From: UKL13-2 sp031431435
GTDB lineage: Bacteria; Pseudomonadota; Gammaproteobacteria; Burkholderiales; Usitatibacteraceae
Assembly: GCA_031431435.1 (NCBI GenBank)
Contig: JANPDI010000230.1
Location: forward strand, 1-20,892
Direction: 5' to 3'
DNA: 20,892 nucleotides
Shown here in pieces: positions 8,418-16,263 of this stretch. A program made the position numbers and the translations under genes. The notes under the pieces are model-generated. The model was not told where the DNA came from and made no database searches. It saw only the letters and a program-made list of their open reading frames with translations. Position 1 is the first letter of the stretch, and every line of letters begins with the position of its first letter.

Positions 8418-9140
8418 TCAAGAGGCAATTGCAATTGGCTGCAGGACCGTTTGTGACCGCGGGGCAAGGTGTCGCAGCCAGCGTTTTTCGGCGAAGTGAA
8501 ACAGGCTGACCAGCATGAAGGTCAGCGCAAGATAAAAAATGCCGGCGGTGACAAACGCTTCAAACGGCAGGTAGGTGCGTGCATTCATCTCGCGGGCGGC
8601 ACCGGTCAGGTCAACCAGCGTGACGGTGCTGGCGAGCGAGGTGCCGTGCAGCATCATGATCACTTCGTTTGAATAAGCCGGCAGCGCACGACGCATCGAC
8701 GACGGCAACACGATACGGGTCAGCACCCGCCAACCGGATAAACCAAGACTGCGCGCCGCCTCGACCTCGCCTGCCGGGATGGCGCGCATGGCACCGGCAA
8801 TAATTTCCGCCGTATAGGCCGACGTATTCAAGGTGAAAGTCAACATCGCGCAAAACCAGGCGGAAGAAAACCACGGCCACAGCGCACTGTCTCGCACGGC
8901 ATCGAACTGCGCCATGCCGTAATAGATCAAAAACAATTGCACCAGCATCGGTGTGCCGCGCATCACATAGGTGTAGGCCCACACCGGCCACGACAGCCAC
9001 CGATTGTTGCTGGCCCGCGCCACACCAAGTGGAATGGCCAGTGCCAGCCCAAACAACAATGCCACACAAAGCAACTGCAACGTGACACTCACGCCGGCGA
9101 AGTAGCTTGGAATGGCTTCTGTGATGGCTTCAAAATTCAT
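8418..9140 (-). CDS. aotM: Arginine/ornithine ABC transporter permease (HisM/AotM type)
   Basis: This is an inner-membrane permease of a polar amino-acid ABC importer. It has 240 residues with about five hydrophobic membrane segments, starting at residues 15-42 (VTLQLLCVALLFGLALAIPLG) and including a segment near 65-76 after the RGTPMLVQ motif. The EAA loop that docks the ATPase is GEVEAARSLGLSGWRVLTRI, about 124-143, followed by VLPS. It starts 23 bases after the first permease and ends immediately before or overlapping the aotO start. The two permeases differ clearly in sequence, so they probably form a heterodimer as in HisQM. Confidence 0.92.
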   Translation of the reverse strand: MNFEAITEAIPSYFAGVSVTLQLLCVALLFGLALAIPLGVARASNNRWLSWPVWAYTYVMRGTPMLVQLFLIYYGMAQFDAVRDSALWPWFSSAWFCAMLTFTLNTSAYTAEIIAGAMRAIPAGEVEAARSLGLSGWRVLTRIVLPSSMRRALPAYSNEVIMMLHGTSLASTVTLVDLTGAAREMNARTYLPFEAFVTAGIFYLALTFMLVSLFHFAEKRWLRHLAPRSQTVLQPIAIAS

Positions 9141-9163
9141 TGGTGACGAATCTTCAATCGGTC

Positions 9164-9850
9164 TCAGGCGGCGCGACGGATGCCGACACTGTAGCGGCGC
9201 TCAAGCACACCAAGGCCCAGCAACGAAACCGTGGTGATGGCGAGATAAATCACGGCGGCGGCGCAATAAAAGGTGAACGGTTCGCGGGTCGCACCCGCCG
9301 CCATACCGGCGCGGTGCATCATGTCAGTCAGGCCGATCACGGAGACCAGCGCGGTCGACTTGACCAACACCAGCCAGTTATTGGTAAACCCGGGGATCGC
9401 CAATCGGATCATCTGTGGAAACGTAATGCGCCAAAACACCTTCAAACGCGACATGCCAAACGCCAACCCCGCCTCACGCTGTCCAGCATGAATCGCGAGC
9501 AGCGCGCCACGAAATGTCTCGGTCAAATACGCACCAAAAATAAATCCAATGGTCGCCACCCCGGCGACAAACGGATCGATATCAAGGGTATTTTCGTAAC
9601 CCAGTGCCAACGCAGCGGCGTTGATGGCGAGTTGGCCGCCGTAAAAAATCAGCAACATCAAGACCAGGTCGGGCACGCCGCGAATCACGGTCGTATAAAC
9701 CGTCGCCATGCCGCGCAACAACGGCACCTTTGAAAGGCGCGCCGCCGCGCCGAGCAGACCCAGCATCACCGCAATCACCAGCGACAAAAACGCCACCGCA
9801 AGCGTGATGCCGGTACCGTCGATCAGGGTGGGTAAGAAGCCGTGCAACAT
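9164..9850 (-). CDS. aotQ: Arginine/ornithine ABC transporter permease (HisQ/AotQ type)
   Basis: This is the second inner-membrane permease of the importer. It has 228 residues and about five membrane segments, with the first covering GITLAVAFLSLVIAVMLGLL near 14-33. It carries the conserved VIRGVPDLVLMLLIFYGGQ segment near 55-73 and the EAA loop GQREAGLAFGMSRLKVFWRI near 123-142. It follows the binding-protein gene by 15 bases and precedes aotM, the standard J-Q-M order. The RBS is weak, so translation may depend on coupling. Confidence 0.92.
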   Translation of the reverse strand: MLHGFLPTLIDGTGITLAVAFLSLVIAVMLGLLGAAARLSKVPLLRGMATVYTTVIRGVPDLVLMLLIFYGGQLAINAAALALGYENTLDIDPFVAGVATIGFIFGAYLTETFRGALLAIHAGQREAGLAFGMSRLKVFWRITFPQMIRLAIPGFTNNWLVLVKSTALVSVIGLTDMMHRAGMAAGATREPFTFYCAAAVIYLAITTVSLLGLGVLERRYSVGIRRAA

Positions 9851-9865
9851 GAGTTTGTTGGTTCG

Positions 9866-10681
9866 TTATTTTTTCGCAAGGGGTGACGACGGCACATACT
9901 TGCCGTACACGTCAAAATCAAAATACTTGTCCTGGATTTTTTTGTACGTGCCATTGGCGCGCATCGTCGCAATGGCCTTGTTAATATCGTTGCGTAATTC
10001 GACATCGTTCTTGCGCATCGCCACGCCGGCACCGACACCAAAATATTTCGGCTCTTCGTATACCGGGCCGGTAAATTCAAAATTCTTGCCTTGTGGCGTT
10101 TTCAGGAAACCCGTTTGCGCCGCAATCATGTCGACCAACGCGGCATCAACCCGGCCGGCGGCCATATCGAGGAATACCTCGTCTTGTTTTGTGTAGCGGA
10201 CGATCTGTGCGTCTTTAAACGTATCGGTGGCAAATTTGTCGTGGGTGGTTGAGCGTTGCACACCGATCTTTTTGCCCTTGAGGCCACTGCCTGAAATATC
10301 GATCCTTGAACCGGCCTTGACCACAAACCGCGCCGGCGTTTGGTAATACTTGTCTGAAAATTCCACCGCCTTGCGGCGCTCTTCGGTGATCGACATTGAC
10401 GCGATCACCGCGTCAATCTTGCGCGACTGCAGCGCGGGAATCATGCCGTCGAAGGCCTGCTGCACCATCACACACTCGGCTTTGAGTTCGGCACAAATGG
10501 CGTTGGCGATATCGATGTCAAAGCCGGACAGTTTGCCGCTTGGATCAATCTGACTGAAGGGTGGGTAGGCGCCTTCGACACCGATACGAATTTTTTTGCC
10601 TTGCGCGTAGGTTGCGGAAGCAAAGACAATCAAAAGCGCCAGGCCGACAACGGCCATCGTGCGGCGGGTGATGAGATTCAT
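9866..10681 (-). CDS. aotJ: Periplasmic arginine/ornithine-binding protein
   Basis: This is the solute-binding protein of the importer, in the periplasm. It has 271 residues: a Sec signal peptide of about 26 residues (RR pair, hydrophobic core AVVGLALLIVFASA, then ATYA-Q cleavage), then the SBP-bac-3 fold. Family landmarks are IRIGVEGAYPPFSQ at the mature N-terminus, GFDIDIANAICAELK, DAVIASMSITEERR, and GVQRSTTHD near 145-153. The pattern closely resembles the lysine/arginine/ornithine- and AotJ-type proteins, so basic amino acids are the likely ligands. A cationic dipeptide cannot be excluded from sequence. The ATG overlaps the cyanophycinase stop TGA (ATGA), so the two genes are almost certainly on one mRNA. 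Confidence 0.93.
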   Translation of the reverse strand: MNLITRRTMAVVGLALLIVFASATYAQGKKIRIGVEGAYPPFSQIDPSGKLSGFDIDIANAICAELKAECVMVQQAFDGMIPALQSRKIDAVIASMSITEERRKAVEFSDKYYQTPARFVVKAGSRIDISGSGLKGKKIGVQRSTTHDKFATDTFKDAQIVRYTKQDEVFLDMAAGRVDAALVDMIAAQTGFLKTPQGKNFEFTGPVYEEPKYFGVGAGVAMRKNDVELRNDINKAIATMRANGTYKKIQDKYFDFDVYGKYVPSSPLAKK

Positions 10682-12054
10682 TTTGTTTTCTCCACTTGTC
10701 CCGCAACCGGCGTTGCGTTTACGCTGGCATTTTCGCCTGCTTTTGCCGCGTCCGCCGGTTTGGCGGCAATACCGGGTGGTGCAACCGCCGGCACATACAG
10801 CGGCGACGCCATTTTTACCGGCAAGACATCCAGACCAATATTGATCACCCCATAGTCTGCACCCTCGCCGGACTTTGGCGCATAACCATAGGTGTCGGCA
10901 CGTTTGGTCAGGCGGAACTCAAAACCGGTCCGCGCTTCGTCGCCAGCCGCCTCTTTCGTGTTAGCCGGACGAAACGCCAAGCCCTTGGCTTCGCGCTCAC
11001 GGCTATCAAGCAACGTCGACATGGCGTTGACAATCGTCCGGTCGCCCAACATGTCGGCGAAAAACGGCACCGCGCCGTAATAGGGTGCAAAGTCCTTGGC
11101 CGACGGATCGATCTTGCGGCCGGCCTTGCCGGCGGGAATGATCACGCGATGGCTACGCAGGTTGTATTGATCACCGCGCTCAATGGCGTGCAGCAACGCG
11201 CCCTTGATCTGCAGCGGCGGCGCAGGTTCGACCGTCGCGTCACGTAGATCGACCACCACCAGATGTGACGCACCGACTGCCTCCATCACACCATCACGAA
11301 TGAAGGCCGCCGTGTTTTCCTCGACACACACACCGATGGCATAACGTTGCAGCGCCATGGTCAACAGCATGCGGCCGATTCGACCGCGCTTCACACAATG
11401 CTGATCGACAAATAATTCGTTTCCAACAAACGCCAGCCCGCGATCGATATCGCGACCCATGGTCAGGCCGTCGCGCATCACCTTTAACTGATCCGGAATG
11501 TCACGAATCATCACCCGCGGCATCACCGCCGCACCGGCGCTTGAGCCGGCGATCACGCCACCCCGGCGTAGGACATCGTTGATCGCGTCCAGCATCGGCG
11601 TGGGTTTACCATCGACCAACAGCGCATCGGTGATGCGCCCCTGTGCGCCGCCGGTGAAAAACACGCCGCGTGATTGGGTGATACGCGCGATCAGGTCGGG
11701 GTCGCGTACGTCCTTTGTGACATCGCGACCGGCGATCCGCGCCGACAGCGGGATGACTTCCGCGACGGCACCATATCGTTGCAAGGTCTCGACGATCGCG
11801 CGGCCGGATTGTTCCGGCACCCCCGAAGCGGTTGGCAGCACCACCCAGCGGCTGCCTTTACCACCAGACGCGTCCACCAGGCGCGACCACACTGCCGCAT
11901 TGTCGGCTTGCAGTGCACCACCAATGGCGGCCACCGTCCCGCTTGCCGCATTCGACACGGACTGCGCGGCGGCAGCCCCGGTCCAAACAATGGCGGACAA
12001 CAACAACCCACGGAAATTGCGGCGCTCCTGGAAAAACAGCTTTGGCAATGGCAT
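10678..12054 (-). CDS. cphE: Secreted cyanophycinase (peptidase family S51)
   Basis: Cyanophycinase is a serine exopeptidase that degrades cyanophycin (multi-L-arginyl-poly-L-aspartate) to beta-Asp-Arg dipeptides. From the ATG at 12054 (AAGG about 8 bases upstream) it has 458 residues. A signal peptide is visible (two Arg near 11-12, core GLLLSAIVWTGAAAA, AAAQ cleavage), as in extracellular CphE enzymes, and the mature protein is longer than cytoplasmic CphB. S51 landmarks are FFTGGAQGRIT near 132-142, the nucleophile elbow GVIAGSSAGAAVMP with Ser near 172, DQHCVKRGRIGRML with His near 219, and GVCVEENTAAF with Glu near 246. The C-terminal ~60 residues are Ala/Pro-rich low complexity. It heads the transporter operon and overlaps aotJ as ATGA. 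The family call is strong; export is inferred from the signal peptide. Confidence 0.92.
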   Translation of the reverse strand: MPLPKLFFQERRNFRGLLLSAIVWTGAAAAQSVSNAASGTVAAIGGALQADNAAVWSRLVDASGGKGSRWVVLPTASGVPEQSGRAIVETLQRYGAVAEVIPLSARIAGRDVTKDVRDPDLIARITQSRGVFFTGGAQGRITDALLVDGKPTPMLDAINDVLRRGGVIAGSSAGAAVMPRVMIRDIPDQLKVMRDGLTMGRDIDRGLAFVGNELFVDQHCVKRGRIGRMLLTMALQRYAIGVCVEENTAAFIRDGVMEAVGASHLVVVDLRDATVEPAPPLQIKGALLHAIERGDQYNLRSHRVIIPAGKAGRKIDPSAKDFAPYYGAVPFFADMLGDRTIVNAMSTLLDSREREAKGLAFRPANTKEAAGDEARTGFEFRLTKRADTYGYAPKSGEGADYGVINIGLDVLPVKMASPLYVPAVAPPGIAAKPADAAKAGENASVNATPVAGQVEKTK

Positions 12055-12163
12055 CAAACGGCCTTATTGGATCTGAATGGATATGAACAATGGCGAGATA
12101 TTGACACAATGCCGTCAGCCGCCCAACCACTCGCGCGACCAAAACCCGCAAACCGTAACGGAA

Positions 12164-12184
12164 AGTCGCTTTCATGTAAGCCGG
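12164..12184 (+). promoter_or_regulatory. Additional single ArgR-like half-site
   Basis: AGTCGC-N8-AA-N5 on the plus strand matches the half-site pattern with one mismatch. The neighbouring 21-base unit downstream (starting TTGGAC) matches poorly. It lies inside the presumed 5' leader of the cyanophycinase mRNA, so it could be an auxiliary site or chance. Confidence 0.25.
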
Positions 12185-12204
12185 TTGGACGCCGCCCGCC
12201 GGCT

Positions 12205-12233
12205 ATTTCCAAAAAACAACACCCCGCTTTCAA
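12205..12233 (-). promoter_or_regulatory. Candidate cyanophycinase-aot promoter
   Basis: On the minus strand, -35 TTGAAA (12233-12228) and a poor -10 GGAAAT (12210-12205) are 17 bases apart. The -35 falls within the proximal ArgR-like half-site. A good -35 with a weak -10 suits an activator-dependent promoter. It implies a 5' leader of roughly 140-150 bases before the ATG at 12054. Confidence 0.35.
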
Positions 12234-12264
12234 CTTTGCGACAGCAAGTTGTCACCAAGCGACG
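12223..12264 (-). promoter_or_regulatory. Tandem ArgR-like operator upstream of cyanophycinase
   Basis: On the minus strand two abutting 21-base units can be read: CGTCGC-N8-AA-N5 (12264-12244) and TGTCGC-N8-AA-N5 (12243-12223). The second fits exactly, and the first with one mismatch, the direct-repeat pattern TGTCGC-N8-AA-N5 that I recall for Pseudomonas AraC-type ArgR. The same regulator type is encoded in this locus. The proximal unit overlaps the candidate -35 hexamer, the usual geometry of an AraC-class activator. Binding is inference. Confidence 0.6.
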
Positions 12265-12401
12265 AATCCGGCCATTCCCCTTATGTTTTGACATTTGAAT
12301 GGCTAGACTGCACCAGTCAAAAAACAATAAGTCGTGAAGTACCCGTATTTTCCGCTCGTCATCCTGTCAACAACACATCGCACACTATGGAGTTCCAACC
12401 C

Positions 12402-15212
12402 ATGAATGCCACGAAATCCCCGTACTTTGTCCTGAAGCCATGCGTGATCGCGGTTGCCGCGACACTGATGACACTGAATGTGAATGCCCAGACAACACCT
12501 GCCGCACCCGCGGCCCCCGCTGTCAAGGCAGAAAAAATCGAAGTAACGGGTTCGTCGATCAAACGTATCGAAGGCGAGTCCGCATTGCCGATCGAAGTCA
12601 TCACCCGCGTGGACATCGACAAAATTGGTGTGACGACCGCAGCCGAATTGCTGCAAAAGATCACCTCGAACGTCGGCGCGCTGACAGATGGCGCAAGTAT
12701 CAGCGACCAGTCCGGTGCGCAGCGCGGCTTTAACGGCGCCAACCTGCGTGGCTTGGGCGTCTCCAGCACGCTGGTGTTACTCAACGGTCGGCGTCTCGCC
12801 AACTTCGCCAGCCCGGGCGACAACTCGGGTGTAGATTTGAACAATATTCCGTCCGGTGCGATTGATCGCGTTGAGGTACTGAAGGACGGCGCTTCCGCCA
12901 TCTACGGAACGGACGCAATGGGCGGCGTGATCAACTTCATCACCCGCAAGGACTATCAGGGCGTCGACTTCAGGGTCTACACACTGAGCACCCAAGACGG
13001 CGGTGCCGGCAAGACCACCGTGAGTGCATCCGGCGGAATTGGTGACCTAGCGAAGGACGGATTCAACGTTTGGGGTGCGGTTGATATGCAGAAGCTCGAC
13101 TCGCTGCGTTCCAATCAGCGCTCGTTTATCCGCGAATACGATCTGCCGGGCCGCTTGGGACCGCAGTTGTCGAGCAACTCGTTCCCGGCCAACGTGGATC
13201 TGACGGCAGCACAGCTGACAACGCTGAACAACTTTGTGCGCGCCAACCCCACCACCGCGCTGCGCGGCTCCAATGCCGACGGCACCTGGAATCCGGGTGG
13301 GATTAGCACCACGGCGCGTCGGGTGAATTTCGCACGGGCGACCTGTACCGGTGGTGACAACCCTAACTCAGTGACGCCGTCCGGATTGGGTGGCCGGGAA
13401 GGTTGTAGCTACAACTATATGGGCAACGCCGAAATTTATCCGAAGTCAGAAAAGGCCAACTTCATTGGTCGCGCGACGTTCCAATTGAACGATAACCACC
13501 AGTTGTTTGCCGAGTTGTTGTTGAGCAAGACTCAAACCGACTACGCCGCATCACCAGCCACATCTGGCAACATCGCTACCAGCGTCGGCATTACCCTTCC
13601 AACATCCCTGCAGGCCGTTACCGGGATCACCTCACCGGTCGCCTTCCGCTTCCGTCTGGAAGACGCCGGCCTCCGTACCAGCCGCGTTGAAAGTGAAGCC
13701 ACCCGTCTGGTTGCAGCTGCTGTGGGCACATTCGGCGATTGGGACTACAACGCCGCCGTGAACCGCAGTGTCAATGAAGCGACCGACGAAAACCTAAGCG
13801 GTTGGGTTTCCAACACCCGCATGCGCGCTGGCATGGCCAGTGGTGCGTACAACCCGTTTGTGTTGTCGACCGCCGCTGGCCGGGCATTCATGGATTCAAT
13901 CAAGATCACTGGCGCAGCACGTATGTCGAAAGGCACAACCACCATCGTCGACGCCAAGATGTCGCGTTCGCTGGGCCGGCTGGACGGTGGCGACGTGGTG
14001 CTGGCGATCGGTGCCGAGGCGCGACGCGAGGAGACAGAATTCCGCTCCACCGACGTGCTGAAGGCCAATGACATTGTTGGTGATCGTTCGACACAGAGCT
14101 CGGCACCCGCGTTGCTGGCCGATACCGCCAACACCCGCAATGTGAAAGGTGCGTACGCCGAAATTGTCGCCCCGGTCACCAAACAGTGGGAAGTTCAGTT
14201 CGCGGTTCGCCAGGACCGCTACGATGGTGTGTCTGACGCCAGACTCAACCGCACCACGCAGAGTCTGAATACCACCAACCCAAAACTCGGCGTCAGTTTC
14301 CGCCCCGACAACACGTTGCTGTTCCGTGCATCCTACGGCACGGGCTTTCGTGCACCGTCGATTTCGGAAATGTTCCGCCCGTTGCGCGCCGGTATCACCG
14401 CCAGCTTCGTACGCGACCCGGTGTCCGGTGAAGTTGGACAACTCGCGATTGACCGCTTCTCCAACCCAGACCTGCAGCCCGAAAAATCCAAGCAGTTCAG
14501 CTTAGGCGTGGTCTACGAACCTTCGCGCAACTGGAGCGGCAGCGTGGACTACTGGTCGATCCGCAAGACCGACATCATCTCGGAAATCGGCGAAGAGACC
14601 ATCTTTGGCAACCCGGCCTACTATAACAACCCGGCGATCGTCAGCCGCTTCTCCGATGGCTTTGTCAACGTCATCACGGTAAAGAAGGAAAACCGCGGCA
14701 AGCTCAACACGTCCGGCCTGGATCTGGCGCTCCGTTGGCGCGGCGAAAACGGCCCGTATGGCCGCTTCAGCGCGGGCTTGGTTGGCACCGTGATCACCGA
14801 GTACCAGTTTGCAACTGATCCGCGTTCGCCGCTGGTTGATGGCCTTGGCCGCTTCCGCGACGACAAGGCCGTGCAACGTTGGCGCCACAAGCTGAACCTC
14901 GACTGGGACCGCGGCCCCTTCGGCCTGACGTTGACCAATACCTACTTGTCGAGCTATCGCGACCAAAACGTCCCGGGTCTTGCAGCACCCGAGTGGAACA
15001 ACCGCGACGTCGATGCCTACTCTTTGTGGGATCTGACCGGCAGCTACCGCTTCACAAAGAGCCTGCGTCTACGCGCGGGTGTGCTTAACCTGCTGGACAC
15101 CGCACCGCCGTTCACCAACCAAGCGCGTTACTTCCAGACGATGTGGGACTCGAGCTACGGCGATCCACGCGGCCGCAGCTACTATGCGTCGTTGACCTAC
15201 TCGTTTAAGTAA
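12402..15212 (+). CDS. TonB-dependent outer-membrane receptor
   Basis: This receptor is a 22-strand-barrel-type transporter importing a large or scarce solute across the outer membrane with TonB energy. From the ATG at 12402 (GGAG RBS, 9-base spacing) it has 936 residues. A signal peptide of about 29 residues (hydrophobic CVIAVAATLMTLNV, NA-Q cleavage) is followed by an Ala/Pro linker, then the plug: KIEVTGSSIKRIEG, LLNGRRLANF, IDRVEVLKDGASAIYGTDA and GGVINFITRKDY. The barrel carries the YGTGFRAPSISEMFRP signature and ends ASLTYSFK. Plug and barrel wording resembles the large receptors of proteobacteria that take up peptides or saccharides, without a siderophore-specific mark. It is divergent from the cyanophycinase, so cyanophycin fragments or arginine peptides are a plausible substrate, but this is only positional inference. 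Its 3' end recurs at 20411-20522. Confidence 0.9.
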   Translation: MNATKSPYFVLKPCVIAVAATLMTLNVNAQTTPAAPAAPAVKAEKIEVTGSSIKRIEGESALPIEVITRVDIDKIGVTTAAELLQKITSNVGALTDGASISDQSGAQRGFNGANLRGLGVSSTLVLLNGRRLANFASPGDNSGVDLNNIPSGAIDRVEVLKDGASAIYGTDAMGGVINFITRKDYQGVDFRVYTLSTQDGGAGKTTVSASGGIGDLAKDGFNVWGAVDMQKLDSLRSNQRSFIREYDLPGRLGPQLSSNSFPANVDLTAAQLTTLNNFVRANPTTALRGSNADGTWNPGGISTTARRVNFARATCTGGDNPNSVTPSGLGGREGCSYNYMGNAEIYPKSEKANFIGRATFQLNDNHQLFAELLLSKTQTDYAASPATSGNIATSVGITLPTSLQAVTGITSPVAFRFRLEDAGLRTSRVESEATRLVAAAVGTFGDWDYNAAVNRSVNEATDENLSGWVSNTRMRAGMASGAYNPFVLSTAAGRAFMDSIKITGAARMSKGTTTIVDAKMSRSLGRLDGGDVVLAIGAEARREETEFRSTDVLKANDIVGDRSTQSSAPALLADTANTRNVKGAYAEIVAPVTKQWEVQFAVRQDRYDGVSDARLNRTTQSLNTTNPKLGVSFRPDNTLLFRASYGTGFRAPSISEMFRPLRAGITASFVRDPVSGEVGQLAIDRFSNPDLQPEKSKQFSLGVVYEPSRNWSGSVDYWSIRKTDIISEIGEETIFGNPAYYNNPAIVSRFSDGFVNVITVKKENRGKLNTSGLDLALRWRGENGPYGRFSAGLVGTVITEYQFATDPRSPLVDGLGRFRDDKAVQRWRHKLNLDWDRGPFGLTLTNTYLSSYRDQNVPGLAAPEWNNRDVDAYSLWDLTGSYRFTKSLRLRAGVLNLLDTAPPFTNQARYFQTMWDSSYGDPRGRSYYASLTYSFK

Positions 15213-15314
15213 ACCGCAAACCGGCAGGCACCCACAGAGGTGCCGTCGAAAAAATCAGCAGCCTCTACGTTGAAAAAAACCCCCATCAGCAAACACTGAT
15301 GGGGGTTTTGTTTT
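15101..15314 (+). repeat. Direct repeat copy 1: receptor 3' end plus 3' UTR
   Basis: The last ~110 coding bases and the following ~100 bases recur at 20411-20627, 5310 bases downstream in the same orientation. By eye the coding part has 14 differences in 108 bases. The non-coding part is identical for 63 bases (15214-15276) and again throughout the terminator. A second hairpin (GGCACC-CACAGA-GGTGCC, 15227-15244) lies in this untranslated part and is also identical in copy 2. Confidence 0.9.
15276..15314. terminator. Rho-independent terminator of the receptor gene, probably bidirectional
   Basis: A perfect 14-base stem (AAAACCCCCATCAG with its complement) with a 6-base CAAACA loop is followed by TTTTGTTTT. 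The preceding A-tract gives a T-tract on the minus strand, so it can also stop transcription from the hydrolase gene ending at 15366. An identical stem occurs at 20588-20621. Confidence 0.92.
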
Positions 15315-15365
15315 GCGTGATCGGGATCAGGCACGAGTCTTCTTCGTCAGCAGTCGCGCAAAGAG

Positions 15366-16163
15366 CTATATCTCGCAGAGGAATCGCGCGATCTCGGCAT
15401 TGATGATTTCCGGATGGGTAACCGGTGCCATGTGCCCAAGGTCCGGAAATTCCACCACTTGGACACCGCGCAGGACAGGGAGGATGGCGCCCGCCACCGC
15501 ATGTGCTGATTCAGGCGACGCGCCACCAAGCATGTACAGAATTGGGATGTCAAGTGCCGCAAAGGCAGAAGCCGGGGTGGGCTCGGCAAACAACGCGTGG
15601 GACCACCGACGGACATTTGCGACCGAGTCGGCGATCGCAGGCTTGCGCTGGGGCGGGGTGGCGTTCCAGCTGCCTTCGCCCATCCAGAAGTCGATGAAAT
15701 GGCCGGCAGCGGCATCGCGCTCTCCATTGTCCAACGCAGCGGCGGCTGCAAACACGGCATGACGGATGCCGTCAACGCCGTTGGGCGAAGGGCCCTGCGC
15801 ATCCACAATGGAAAACAGGGTAGGCTCATACAGGACAAGCCCCCGAATGCGCCCCGGATTGGCCAGTGCCGCCATCAGCGCAATGGCCGCGCCGTAGGAA
15901 TGACCGACCAGGGTAAATGGTGAGCCGGCGAGCGCAAATACGGGCGCAAGAAAATTGACTTCATCCTGTAGGGAAATTTCGCGTGCAGAGTGCCAATCGG
16001 GACTTTTGCCAGCGCCGTACGAGTCAGGGGCGAGCACCCGGTTATTCACGGCGAGCAGGTCAATGAGGCTGCGCCATTGAGCCGAACTGCTGGCATTTGA
16101 ATGGAGGCAGACGACGCCTGGTCCGGCCCCAGCGTCGCGGAAGTATGGCTCAGGGTTTGCCAT
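15366..16163 (-). CDS. Alpha/beta-fold hydrolase
   Basis: This is a serine hydrolase of the alpha/beta superfamily, cytoplasmic (no signal peptide). From the ATG at 16163 (GGGA about 6-9 bases upstream) it has 265 residues. HSNASSSAQW near 21-30 carries the oxyanion-hole segment, LVGHSYGAAIAL gives the nucleophile Ser near 89, and the final DLGHMAPVTHP gives the catalytic His near 244. The acid is probably the Asp/Glu after strand six (near 215-218) but cannot be fixed by eye. Substrate unknown; the small cap domain resembles epoxide-hydrolase or ester-hydrolase relatives. The frame stays open 18 codons upstream, but this extension reads through an attC-like palindrome and is rejected. Confidence 0.85.
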   Translation of the reverse strand: MANPEPYFRDAGAGPGVVCLHSNASSSAQWRSLIDLLAVNNRVLAPDSYGAGKSPDWHSAREISLQDEVNFLAPVFALAGSPFTLVGHSYGAAIALMAALANPGRIRGLVLYEPTLFSIVDAQGPSPNGVDGIRHAVFAAAAALDNGERDAAAGHFIDFWMGEGSWNATPPQRKPAIADSVANVRRWSHALFAEPTPASAFAALDIPILYMLGGASPESAHAVAGAILPVLRGVQVVEFPDLGHMAPVTHPEIINAEIARFLCEI

Positions 16164-16180
16164 ATCGATATCCCAAAGAG

Positions 16181-16259
16181 CGCGAACGCCGAAGCGCAGC
16201 CGCCGGCCTGCCGGCAAAAAAATAAAGGCAGGCTGACCAGCTTGAGCGCCTTGTTAGGC
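16181..16259 (-). repeat. attC-like (integron cassette recombination) site, degenerate
   Basis: On the minus strand, six bases after the DUF4242 stop, stands GCCTAACAAGGCGCTCAAG, the very typical left half of an integron attC site (R'' box GCCTAAC, 16259-16253). The sequence then folds back: GCCTGCC pairs with GGCAGGC across a T-rich loop. It ends GCGCTTCGGCGTTCGCG, resembling the usual right half but with R' GTTCGCG (16187-16181) instead of GTTRRRY. Length 79 bases is in the normal attC range. The poor R' box means it is either decayed or the junction of a cassette inserted at a secondary target. No integrase is in the window. Confidence 0.5.
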
Positions 16260-16263
16260 GCCA

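Larger units (their letters stand above)
12055..12401. promoter_or_regulatory. Divergent promoter region between cyanophycinase and TonB receptor
   Basis: This 347-base non-coding stretch separates two divergent genes. It holds the ArgR-like operator and the candidate promoter listed separately. For the plus direction, a perfect -35 TTGACA occurs at 12288-12293, but no convincing -10 lies 16-18 bases downstream. The receptor RBS is GGAG at 12389-12392, 9 bases before the ATG at 12402. The receptor frame is open back to 12249, but that part contains the operator and does not look like protein. Confidence 0.6.

Noticed and set aside
12249..12401. N-terminal extension of the TonB receptor from a TTG at 12249
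   Set aside because: It would put 51 residues before a clear signal peptide and overlap the operator region; the GGAG RBS fits the ATG at 12402.
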